From NCBI GenBank assembly GCA_003527165.1, contig DPSI01000506.1, positions 1 to 10,248 on the forward strand: a stretch of 10,248 bases of DNA, in the 5' to 3' direction. This document shows positions 1 to 7,466 of the stretch, one piece after another. Source of the DNA: Pseudomonas sp. Lineage in GTDB: Bacteria > Pseudomonadota > Gammaproteobacteria > Pseudomonadales > Pseudomonadaceae. The notes under the pieces are model-generated. The model was not told the origin of the DNA, did not search any database, and saw only the letters and a list, made by a program, of their open reading frames with translations. The position numbers and the translations under genes are program-made. Every line of letters begins with the position of its first letter. The first letter of the stretch is position 1.

Positions 1-1
1 G

Positions 2-352
2 GTCGTCGAAGACTCGGCCATCGCCGCTAACGAGGGCAACCGTCCGACCGACGTCGCACGACGCCTGGCCAAGCTGTATGGCGAGTATTCAATTTTTTCC
101 GTGCCCGGCCTGACGCTCACCGGCGGCGCTTTCTATACCGGCGAGCAATACACCGACGAAGCCAACGACAACACCATTCCCTCGTTCACCACCTTCGACG
201 TGGGCGGCCGTTACCGCATGGCGCTGGCGGACGACCGCGCGCTGACCCTGCGCGCCAACCTGAGCAACCTGACCGACGAGCACTACTGGCTGAGCAGCCA
301 TTACCTCGGCGCGCCGCGCACGCTCGAGCTGTCGGCACAACTGGAGTTCTGA
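2..352 (+). CDS. TonB-dependent receptor, C-terminal end (5' partial)
   Basis: The reading frame is open from the left edge of the window to a TGA at 350-352 and gives about 116 residues. It has the look of the last strands of an outer-membrane beta-barrel: alternating polar and aromatic stretches (LTGGAFYTGEQYTDEAND, FTTFDVGGRYR), then the typical end of siderophore receptors, NLTDEHYW followed by a final strand that closes with LSAQLEF. The terminal aromatic residue is the usual signal for barrel insertion by the BAM complex. Such receptors import Fe(III)-siderophores with energy from TonB-ExbBD. The plug domain, TonB box and signal peptide lie outside the window, so the ligand cannot be named. 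The stop overlaps the start of the next gene by one base (TGATG), and that gene's Shine-Dalgarno GGAG (343-346) lies in the last codons here, so the two are translationally coupled. Family call firm, substrate unknown. Confidence 0.9.
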   Translation, partial: VVEDSAIAANEGNRPTDVARRLAKLYGEYSIFSVPGLTLTGGAFYTGEQYTDEANDNTIPSFTTFDVGGRYRMALADDRALTLRANLSNLTDEHYWLSSHYLGAPRTLELSAQLEF

Positions 353-1476
353 TGCAGGCCACCACCATCCGCCGCTGGTCGGCGGTCCATACCTGGACCA
401 GCCTGATCTGCACGCTGTTCCTGCTGTTGCTGGCCATCACCGGGCTGCCGCTGATCTTTCATCACGAACTGGAGCACCTGCTAGGCGAAGCGCCGGAGCT
501 GCGCGAAATGCCCGCCGACACGCCGCAGCTCGACCTGCAGCAACTAGTCGCCGCGGCTGAGCGGCATCGTCCGGACGAGGTAGTGCAGTACCTGGGCTGG
601 GAAGCGGACGAGCCGTCCGGCGTGGTCGCCATCATGGCGGCGACCGCCGGCACCGAGCCGAACTCGTCCTATACCTTCATGCTCGATGCCCGGACTGGCG
701 AGGCCGTGGAAATGCCGGCCGCCAACGGTGGCTTGATGATGTTTTTCCTGCGCATGCACGTGGACATGTTCGCCGGACTGCCGGGCAAGTTACTGCTGGC
801 ATTCATGGGCATCCTGTTCATCGTGGCGATCGTCTCCGGCGTGGTGCTCTACGCGCCGTTTATGCGGCGGCTGGAGTTCGCTCGGGTCCGGCATGATCGG
901 TCGCGCCGTACGCGCTGGCTCGACCTGCACAACCTGATCGGCATCGTCACCCTGAGCTGGGCACTGGTAGTCGGCGTCACCGGTGTCATCAGCGCCTGCG
1001 CCGACCTGCTGATCGAGGCGTGGCGGGCGGAGTCGCTCACCCGCATGCTAGAACCGTACCGGGATGCTCCGCCGCTGACCGCCCGCGCGCCCGCAAGCGA
1101 GCTTCTGCAAATCGCCACCCAGGCCGCGCCCGGCATGCAGCCTGACTTCATCGCTTTCCCCGGCACACGCTTTTCCAGCGAGCATCACTATGCGGTGTTC
1201 ATGAATGGCAGCAGCCATTTGACGTCGCATCTGTTCACCCCGGTTTTGATCGATGCACAGACGCTGGAGGTCACCGCCGTGGGCCAGCGCCCCTGGTACA
1301 TGGACGCGCTCGGCCTGTCGCAACCGTTGCATTTCGGTGACTACGGCGGGCGGCCGATGCAAATCCTCTGGGCCATCCTCGACGTGCTGACCATCATCGT
1401 CCTCGGTAGCGGCCTGTATCTGTGGTGGGTTCGCCGCCGTGGCACGCAACCCGCGACGCGCGAGGTGAGGATATGA
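352..1476 (+). CDS. PepSY-associated transmembrane protein of iron-uptake operon
   Basis: This 374-aa inner-membrane protein matches the PepSY_TM family (PF03929; PiuB/FpvG-like). Four transmembrane helices are visible, at about residues 15-36, 144-168, 193-220 and 337-360, with a large periplasmic part between the first two and another between the third and fourth. Histidines typical of the family sit at or near helix ends: H13 (HTWTS), H37-H38 (IFHHELEH), H136, H193 (LDLHNLIG) and H327 (LHFGDYGG). The periplasmic piece at about 60-125 resembles a PepSY domain and includes LDARTGEAVEM. The best-known relative, FpvG of Pseudomonas aeruginosa, takes part in periplasmic reduction of siderophore-bound iron; a similar job here is inferred from its position right behind a TonB receptor. 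ATG at 352 is preceded by GGAG at a good distance and overlaps the receptor stop. It ends with a 4-base ATGA overlap into the next gene. Confidence 0.88.
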   Translation: MQATTIRRWSAVHTWTSLICTLFLLLLAITGLPLIFHHELEHLLGEAPELREMPADTPQLDLQQLVAAAERHRPDEVVQYLGWEADEPSGVVAIMAATAGTEPNSSYTFMLDARTGEAVEMPAANGGLMMFFLRMHVDMFAGLPGKLLLAFMGILFIVAIVSGVVLYAPFMRRLEFARVRHDRSRRTRWLDLHNLIGIVTLSWALVVGVTGVISACADLLIEAWRAESLTRMLEPYRDAPPLTARAPASELLQIATQAAPGMQPDFIAFPGTRFSSEHHYAVFMNGSSHLTSHLFTPVLIDAQTLEVTAVGQRPWYMDALGLSQPLHFGDYGGRPMQILWAILDVLTIIVLGSGLYLWWVRRRGTQPATREVRI

Positions 1477-1661
1477 GCTGGCGACAATCCACCTTTTTGC
1501 TGCCCGGCCTGATCGCCTTGCTCAGCCTTACCGGCCTCTTCGCTGCATTGCTGGGTGACGACTGGTGGGACGCGCTGGCCTGGATCGGCCTCGGGCTACC
1601 CGCGTTGATCGGGGCCTGGCCGCTGTTTCGCCGAAAGACAACCCTGGCTGATCGCGACTGA
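1473..1661 (+). CDS. small two-helix membrane protein, third gene of the iron operon
   Basis: This 62-aa protein is almost all membrane: a first hydrophobic helix at about residues 7-27 (FLLPGLIALLSLTGLFAALL), a short DDWWD loop, and a second helix at about 33-52, followed by a basic, polar tail (RRKTTLADRD). The start is ATG at 1473, because it overlaps the previous stop as ATGA and has a strong Shine-Dalgarno GAGGTGAGG at 1462-1470; an in-frame upstream GTG at 1422 lies well inside the PepSY gene and is less likely. I do not recognise a named family. Small membrane proteins next to PepSY-type proteins are common in siderophore operons, and FpvH, which works with FpvG in P. aeruginosa, is a possible functional parallel; this is inference from context and size only. 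It is probably an accessory subunit of the PepSY protein. Confidence 0.82.
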   Translation: MSWRQSTFLLPGLIALLSLTGLFAALLGDDWWDALAWIGLGLPALIGAWPLFRRKTTLADRD

Positions 1662-1993
1662 ATTGCCGCCTGCGTTCTAGGGGAGGCCTGTGCGAAGTGA
1701 TGCGTCCTGGCCGATCGCTACGCGAACATTGGCCCATGACAATGACGGTCTGAACGATCCGCGCCGGACGAATCCGGCCGCCGCCCCGCCTCATCATCAG
1801 GCGGCTCTTAGGCTGCATTTGCGGCTAGGCTCCGTTGCCGTGCGCGGGCATCCGCACCGGCTTCATGCGCCGGGTACGCTCTGCGCACAAGCAACGCTCA
1901 CTCGCAGTCTGGTCAACGACCACGATTGCGTGCCATTTCGCTTGGCGGGTGGAGAGCACGCACAAATATGCCTCGGATCGGCTCCCACGCGAT
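1662..1993. other. gene-free stretch between convergent genes
   Basis: These 332 bases lie between the ends of the iron operon (+) and the 173-aa protein gene (-). I see no convincing gene. Two GC hairpins lie close together: GCCGGA/TCCGGC with a CGAA loop (1763-1778) and CCGCCT/AGGCGG with a 7-base loop (1786-1804). They could help end transcription from the left, but neither is followed by a run of T, so I do not call a terminator. The rest has no visible repeat or promoter. Confidence 0.6.
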
Positions 1994-2515
1994 CTAAAAT
2001 TGGTCGGAAGCGCAAATGGCCCGATAGAGCGGCGCACTCGGTTCCAGCTCGGTCATGGTTTCGATCTTTGCCTGACCTGCCTCATTCAGCGTGAACATTG
2101 CCCGCTCATTACAGATTAGCTGATGGTTCTTGCTCGTCACAGTGGAGATCAGGTGCTCCTTTTTGAACCTGTACAGAACGAAACGGGCAATGCGTCCCTG
2201 ACTGGTAGCTTCGACCTGCACATTAGCGCCATCAAGCACTGTGTAGCTCAGCGGCATGGGAAAGATGACTGTCCACGGTCGCCACAACATATGGCCTATT
2301 TCACTATCCACGATCACGGATCCTTCCGGCAAACGCGCTTGCTTGGTTTCAAACCAGGTGTATTCGTAGTGAATGGTATAGGCGAGCATTCCGAGCCCAG
2401 CGAATACCGGAACGATCCATTTCGGTAGCCGGTTGCGGGTCAGATTGCGCAGCAGCAACGCAATTCCCGCGCCTGCAAGAGCAGCAGCAATTGCAGCGAA
2501 TAAATGCCAGATCAT
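1994..2515 (-). CDS. conserved-looking membrane protein of unknown function (173 aa)
   Basis: The protein begins MIWHLFAAIAAALAGAGIAL, a transmembrane helix at about residues 2-23, followed by a basic turn (RNLTRNRLPK) and a second helix at about 32-50. A soluble domain of about 120 residues follows, with WRPWTVIFPMPLSYTVLDG near residues 78-96 and two cysteines (C135, C168). The positive-inside rule puts the basic turn in the cytoplasm, so the C-terminal domain would be periplasmic. I chose ATG at 2515 over an in-frame upstream ATG at 2572 because AAGGAAG (2522-2528) is a good Shine-Dalgarno at the right distance, and because the earlier start would run through the terminator hairpin. I cannot name the family. 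It lies downstream of the symporter operon on the same strand but beyond that operon's terminator, so it depends either on readthrough or on a promoter I do not see. Confidence 0.8.
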   Translation of the reverse strand: MIWHLFAAIAAALAGAGIALLLRNLTRNRLPKWIVPVFAGLGMLAYTIHYEYTWFETKQARLPEGSVIVDSEIGHMLWRPWTVIFPMPLSYTVLDGANVQVEATSQGRIARFVLYRFKKEHLISTVTSKNHQLICNERAMFTLNEAGQAKIETMTELEPSAPLYRAICASDQF

Positions 2516-2528
2516 ATACAGCTTCCTT

Positions 2529-2562
2529 AAAAAAAATCGGGCTTCCAAATGGAAGCCCGATT
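2529..2562 (-). terminator. intrinsic terminator of the symporter operon
   Basis: Read on the - strand, this is a perfect 12-bp stem (AATCGGGCTTCC / GGAAGCCCGATT) with a 4-base loop (ATTT), continuing into a run of eight T including the stem end. It begins about 50 bases after the stop codon of the 589-aa symporter gene. It is a textbook rho-independent terminator. The ribosome binding site of the next gene follows the T run immediately, so the terminator forms part of that gene's leader. Confidence 0.92.
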
Positions 2563-2611
2563 CCTGCATCAACCATTGTCAGACCATGCCTGACGCGGGT
2601 TGCGTTATCAG

Positions 2612-4381
2612 TTAATGATCGAGCGCAGCGCCAGCACCTTTCGGAGTACGGACGCTTTCAACCAAATCCTGAATCGCCTGCGGAGGTGCTTCAGTCGACA
2701 TCGAAACGGCGTAAGCCACTGCGAAGTTGAGCACCGCACCGATAGCACCGAAGGCTTGCGGAGAAATACCGAACATCCACTGGTCAGGCGTGTTGGCGAA
2801 CGACGCAGTGCCAGGAATGAAGAACCAGCCCAGATACAGGAAGATGTAGACGCTGGTGCTCACCAGGCCAACCAGCATACCCGCGACCGCACCCTTGCTG
2901 TTAACGCGCTTGGAGAAGATCCCCATCATCAGCGCCGGGAACAGGCTTGATGCCGCCAGACCGAACGCCAGTGCCACCACCTGTGCCGCAAAGCCCGGTG
3001 GATTCAGCCCCAGCCAGGTAGCGACGAGGATCGCACCCGTCATGGAGAGACGAGCAGCCAGCATCTCGCTCTTCTCGCTGATCTTCGGATTGATGATCGT
3101 CTTGATCAGGTCATGACTGATCGCCGAGGAGATAGCCAGCAGCAGACCTGCAGCTGTCGACAGCGCCGCCGCAATACCGCCCGCCGCGATCAGACCGACA
3201 ACCCAGCCAGGCAGGTTGGCGATTTCCGGGTTGGCCAGAACGATGATGTCGTTGTTAACGACCAGCTCGTTGCCGTTCCAGCCACGCTCTTGCGCAGTAG
3301 GAGCAAAGGCAGCGTTAGCGTCGTTGTACATCTGGATGCGGCCATCATTGTTCTTGTCTTCAAACTGGATCAGACCGGTTTCTTCCCAGGTCTGCATCCA
3401 GGCCGGACGCTCTGCGTGGAGAATCGCTTCAGCTTGCGGACCTTCCGGATAGATAGTGTTGACCAGGTTCAGGCGAGCCATGGACGCAACGGCCGGGGCA
3501 GTCAGGTACAGCAGCGCGATGAAAACCAGGGTCCAGCCAGCCGACCAGCGAGCATCGGCCACCTTCGGGACGGTGAAGAAGCGAATGATGACGTGCGGCA
3601 GACCAGCGGTCCCGATCATCAGCGACAGGGTGAACAGGAACATGTTCAGCTTGTTATCGACATCGGCAGTGTAAGCAGCGAAGCCCAGGTCCTGCACGAC
3701 CAGATCAAGCCTATCGAGCAGCGGCATACCGGATTCGACGTGGGTACCGAACATACCGAGCATCGGGATCGGGTTACCGGTCAACTGGAAGGCGATGAAC
3801 ACGGCCGGGATGGTGTAGGCGATGATCAGCACCACGTACTGCGCCACCTGGGTATAGGTGATGCCCTTCATGCCACCAAATACCGCATAGGCGAACACGA
3901 TCGCGGCAGCTAGCCAGATACCAACGTCGTTGCTCACTTCGAGGAAGCGGGAGAAGGCCACACCAGCACCGGACATCTGGCCGATCACGTAGGTGACCGA
4001 AATCAGAATCAGGCAGATAACCGCAACCAGGCGCGCGCCTCGGCTGTAGAAACGATCGCCGATGAAGTCAGGTACGGTGAACTTGCCGAACTTACGCAGG
4101 TAGGGTGCCAACAGCATCGCCAGCAGCACGTAACCACCGGTCCAGCCCATCAGGTAAACCGAAGTCGCGTAACCACCGGAAGCGATAATACCCGCCATGG
4201 AAATGAAAGACGCCGCAGACATCCAGTCAGCGGCAGTTGCCATACCGTTAGTTACGGGATGAACGCCACCGCCAGCTACGTAGAATTCTTTGGTCGATCC
4301 AGCTCGGGCCCACACCGCAATCCCTATATAAAGTAGGAAGGATGCGCCCACAAACAACATGTTTATCCAATATTGGCTCAT
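2612..4381 (-). CDS. sodium:solute symporter large subunit (VC_2705 type; probable cation/acetate symporter)
   Basis: This 589-aa inner-membrane permease belongs to the sodium:solute symporter (SSS) family, which drives uptake of small solutes with a Na+ gradient. It has around 13 hydrophobic helices. Family marks include the N-terminal EFYVAGGG (residues 32-39), the ATAADWMSAASFISMAG stretch (49-64), GGMKGITYTQ (169-178) and the signature GTAGLPHVIIRFFTVPK (257-273), which is close to acetate permease ActP. A hydrophilic insert at about 310-390, absent from shorter SSS proteins, marks the VC_2705-like subfamily that is paired with a DUF4212 small subunit. It includes DKNNDGRIQ (342-350), which resembles a calcium-binding loop. 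Genomes often label this type 'cation acetate symporter'; the exact substrate, probably a short carboxylate, is not proven by sequence. The Shine-Dalgarno GGAG lies across the end of the upstream gene (6-base gap), indicating coupled translation. A terminator follows at 2529-2562. Confidence 0.93.
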   Translation of the reverse strand: MSQYWINMLFVGASFLLYIGIAVWARAGSTKEFYVAGGGVHPVTNGMATAADWMSAASFISMAGIIASGGYATSVYLMGWTGGYVLLAMLLAPYLRKFGKFTVPDFIGDRFYSRGARLVAVICLILISVTYVIGQMSGAGVAFSRFLEVSNDVGIWLAAAIVFAYAVFGGMKGITYTQVAQYVVLIIAYTIPAVFIAFQLTGNPIPMLGMFGTHVESGMPLLDRLDLVVQDLGFAAYTADVDNKLNMFLFTLSLMIGTAGLPHVIIRFFTVPKVADARWSAGWTLVFIALLYLTAPAVASMARLNLVNTIYPEGPQAEAILHAERPAWMQTWEETGLIQFEDKNNDGRIQMYNDANAAFAPTAQERGWNGNELVVNNDIIVLANPEIANLPGWVVGLIAAGGIAAALSTAAGLLLAISSAISHDLIKTIINPKISEKSEMLAARLSMTGAILVATWLGLNPPGFAAQVVALAFGLAASSLFPALMMGIFSKRVNSKGAVAGMLVGLVSTSVYIFLYLGWFFIPGTASFANTPDQWMFGISPQAFGAIGAVLNFAVAYAVSMSTEAPPQAIQDLVESVRTPKGAGAALDH

Positions 4382-4387
4382 TCTGGC

Positions 4388-4651
4388 TTACTCCTCGACC
4401 CCAAATTCCTTGTCCAGTTTGTTCAACCGCCACGCGTAGTGAAAGATGATCAAAATGAACGTAATGATGGAACCTTGTTGAGCGAACCAGAACCCCAGAT
4501 CTGTTCCGCCGACCGGTATACCGGACAGCAACGGGCGCAAGAGGATAGCAAAGCCATATGAGACGAGAGCCCAGACCACAAGGCTCCATGTTATGAGGCG
4601 AACGTTCGCCTTCCAGTACGCAGCAGCATTTTCTTTTTCGGCGTCGGCCAT
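4388..4651 (-). CDS. DUF4212 symporter small subunit
   Basis: This 87-aa protein has a charged N-terminus (MADAEKENAAAYWKANVRLI), two transmembrane helices at about residues 18-38 and 52-74, and a charged tail (WRLNKLDKEFGVEE). The pattern AYWKANVRL, then SYGFAILL and DLGFWFAQQGSI, is that of DUF4212 proteins, the small partner encoded beside VC_2705-type sodium:solute symporters. It probably assembles with, or helps insert, the large subunit in the inner membrane; the biochemical role is not established to my knowledge. I chose ATG at 4651 because CGGAG lies at good distance upstream; an in-frame start 42 bases earlier has no such site. It is the first gene of a two-gene operon and ends 6 bases before the permease start. 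Confidence 0.93.
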   Translation of the reverse strand: MADAEKENAAAYWKANVRLITWSLVVWALVSYGFAILLRPLLSGIPVGGTDLGFWFAQQGSIITFILIIFHYAWRLNKLDKEFGVEE

Positions 4652-4734
4652 GACGTTCTCCGTCTTATTTTTATTACGGGTAAAGGGAACCACATCGTGA
4701 ATCTAACAAGGATGCGTCGCGGAAGGATAGCCCC

Positions 4735-4744
4735 GACTTTAGTC
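4735..4744. promoter_or_regulatory. palindrome upstream of symporter operon, possible activator site
   Basis: GACTTTAGTC is a 4-bp inverted repeat with a TT spacer (GACT-TT-AGTC), 84 bases upstream of the DUF4212 start codon. The core CTTTAG recurs 14 bases away (4737-4742 and 4751-4756). Symporters of this class can be controlled by the CrbS/CrbR (MxtR/ErdR) two-component system in Vibrio and Pseudomonas; that this is such a site is a guess from position and symmetry. Confidence 0.25.
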
Positions 4745-5130
4745 TGACAGCTTTAGATCAACCGCTTGCACGCGAGACCTTTGTGGCTTTTGAAGTGAAG
4801 CAGAACAGGCCTCGTGAAAGGTGGAAGACCGCTGCACAATCAGCCGTAAACCGTATAAAAGGAACGGAGCCCTGATTAAACCCTAGGCAATGAGGGGGCA
4901 TTTGTTCGAGCCCTTGGGAACCGCAAGCCCGCCCGCATCGATTGACTCACCGGTCACCAAAAACAATGCGCTATTCGCACTACCGAAACGGCCGGGTTGT
5001 TACCCTGAAAATCGACCAAAAGAGGTTAGGCTAATACTGATAAAAACAACCCAGCCATATGCAGGGTCAACAATTAGCTCCGACGCCGACTTATTAAATC
5101 AAATAAAAGCTGACCGTTCATAGTTAACAA

Positions 5131-5204
5131 GAGAGGCTATACGTGCCGACAATCACCTTAACTATTCGCCCCTTAGATGATAGATAGCTTTAGTACAGCC
5201 TCTC
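5131..5204. repeat. 12-bp inverted repeat (11/12) around a tiny ORF
   Basis: GAGAGGCTATAC (5131-5142) is complementary to GTACAGCCTCTC (5193-5204) except for one A-C mismatch, with 50 bases between. Just inside the left arm begins GTG at 5143, a 14-codon ORF (MPTITLTIRPLDDR, stop TAG at 5185-5187). Its only good Shine-Dalgarno, AGAGAGG, falls in the left arm. A smaller repeat TAGTTAA/TTAACTA (5121-5127, 5158-5164) competes with it. It could be a folded RNA or leader, or chance; no recognised family. Confidence 0.5.
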
Positions 5205-5362
5205 ACCGCTTTGTTTGGCATTGATCGAGCAACATGAAGAACCTGGCGGCACGACGGCAAACACAAGGGGCTCAGGGCCCACCTCTATCCCAAGCACGCC
5301 TCGGTCGAGCCCACGTTTATAAATCGACCGCCGCAGATACGCCTCCACTTATCTAACGGGCT

Positions 5363-5881
5363 CTAGCAGGTCGGACGACCCGCCGTATATTTTTGCGATG
5401 GGTCAATCGCGGCGTCCAGATCACGGATCGCCGTAGCGCCAATCAGCAGGGGATAACGGAAATGGCTGCGGTCGGTGAGGTTCACCTCGGCCTCATGCAA
5501 CTGATCGCCGATGCACAGCTGCATTTCCACTACCGGCCGCTCGGCGACATCAGGGCCCCGCTCGAGATCGGTGTCGTCGTCAGGGTCCGCCTCCTCTGCG
5601 CGGGTCTTGATTTCGGCAATCCGCGCCAGACGGCTTTCATAGAGCGTGTCGCCAGCTCCCTCGATCGCCAGGCGGAAGCGCACCCAGTCCTCGCCTTCGC
5701 GCTCGAAGCGTTCGATGTCACGCGCCGACAGCGAGGCGGTCATCGCGCCCGTGTCCATCTTGGCCTTGAGGGTCTTGCCGAGGTCTTCGATCTTGATCTG
5801 TTCATACCGGCCGAAGAGCGTCGGCTCTGCAGCGATAACGGGAAGGGATAACGCACTCAGCAGCAACAACAAGCGGGACAA
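5363..5881 (-). CDS. exported retropepsin-like aspartic protease (COG4067/PF05618 family)
   Basis: The 172-aa protein starts with a signal peptide (SRLLLLLSALSLPVIAAEP, cleavage likely after AA near residue 18) and continues as a small single-domain retropepsin-like fold. The catalytic motif is in KMDTGAMTASLSA, with DTGA at residues 43-46. The family's second hallmark, NLTDRSHFRYPLLIGATAI, is at 134-152. PF05618 proteins were long annotated as 'ATP-dependent zinc protease'; the cytoplasmic relative RimB sits in rimABK operons, and exported Pseudomonas relatives (Rlo proteins) have been linked to envelope or osmotic stress. Assignment to one of those subtypes is not certain. The acidic insert ADPDDDTDLERGPD (98-111) is notable. 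Start: TTG at 5881, chosen because AGGAGG lies 5 bases upstream and the signal peptide begins there; longer in-frame starts would give no signal peptide. It stands alone, divergent from dbpA. Confidence 0.85.
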   Translation of the reverse strand: MSRLLLLLSALSLPVIAAEPTLFGRYEQIKIEDLGKTLKAKMDTGAMTASLSARDIERFEREGEDWVRFRLAIEGAGDTLYESRLARIAEIKTRAEEADPDDDTDLERGPDVAERPVVEMQLCIGDQLHEAEVNLTDRSHFRYPLLIGATAIRDLDAAIDPSQKYTAGRPTC

Positions 5882-6027
5882 AACAACCTCCTGGAGTATC
5901 CATTGACTCCTTTGGGACCCGCCAGGGTTGTATCCGTTCCGCCCACAGCGGAGGGACCGGAGGCTGCCACGCGACGACCGCAAAGGCCTGTTAGACTGCG
6001 CATCATTTCTCCTTGCAGATCATTACC
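5882..6027. promoter_or_regulatory. divergent intergenic region, protease gene / dbpA
   Basis: These 146 GC-rich bases must carry the start signals of both genes. On the left, AGGAGG (- strand, near 5887-5892) serves the TTG start of the protease. On the right, TAGACT (5992-5997) is a weak -10 candidate for dbpA with no matching -35 hexamer. No operator-like repeat is visible. Confidence 0.4.
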
Positions 6028-7407
<1,380 letters not shown>

Positions 7408-7410
7408 GCC

Positions 7411-7455
7411 GGAAGCCGGAAGCCGGAAGCCAGCAGCTTTGTACTTCCGGCTTCC
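7411..7455. repeat. GGAAGCC triplet repeat and hairpin between convergent genes
   Basis: Three perfect tandem copies of GGAAGCC (7411-7431) follow the dbpA stop at 4 bases. The sequence CTTCCGGCTTCC (7444-7455) is the exact reverse complement of two registers of the repeat, for example 7418-7429, giving a 12-bp stem with a 14-base loop. The stem lies in the 59-base gap between the stops of two convergent genes and can serve as a terminator for either strand, though there is no long T run. GCAGCTTTG occurs on both sides of the tandem array (7398-7406, 7433-7441). Confidence 0.8.
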
Positions 7456-7466
7456 AGCTGCTTCTA

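Larger units (their letters stand above)
4652..5362. other. 711-bp gene-free, AT-richer intergenic region
   Basis: This region lies between the start of the symporter operon (-) and the end of the protease gene (-). From about 4740 to 5210 the sequence is clearly richer in A and T than the coding DNA around it, with stop codons in most frames. An ORF of 77 codons at 4890-5123 has no Shine-Dalgarno and an unconvincing protein. Very short ORFs occur at 4966-5034 (22 codons, MRYSHYRNGRV...) and 5143-5187 (14 codons). The leader of the symporter operon must lie at the left end, but I see no clear -35/-10 pair. A palindrome (4735-4744), a 12-bp inverted repeat (5131-5204) and a 7-bp hairpin CGGTCGA/TCGACCG (5302-5330) are the only structures I can point to. 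It may be a decayed or acquired segment, or hold an unrecognised RNA. Confidence 0.6.

Noticed and set aside
1763..1804. Two hairpins after the iron operon as an intrinsic terminator.
   Set aside because: Stems are only 6 bp each and no T run follows; they are noted in the intergenic entry but not called.
1690..2094. A + strand GTG-started reading frame of 134 codons with GGGGAGG upstream.
   Set aside because: The protein is rich in His, Arg and Pro without any domain look, and its last 100 bases overlap the better-supported 173-aa gene on the other strand. I treat the frame as a by-product of GC-rich DNA.
3113..3913. Long + strand frame of 266 codons opposite the symporter gene.
   Set aside because: It mirrors the codons of a well-identified permease on the other strand; the predicted protein is a Gln/Arg/Asp-rich shadow.
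4890..5123. A + strand frame of 77 codons in the AT-richer region.
   Set aside because: There is no Shine-Dalgarno before the ATG, no hydrophobic or domain pattern, and the composition is that of non-coding DNA.
5131..5204. The inverted repeat as ends of an insertion sequence or MITE.
   Set aside because: Only 50 bases lie between the arms, there is no target-site duplication that I can see, and no transposase remnant nearby.
5302..5330. CGGTCGA/TCGACCG hairpin downstream of the protease gene as a terminator.
   Set aside because: The stem is 7 bp with a 15-base loop and there is no T run on the - strand side.
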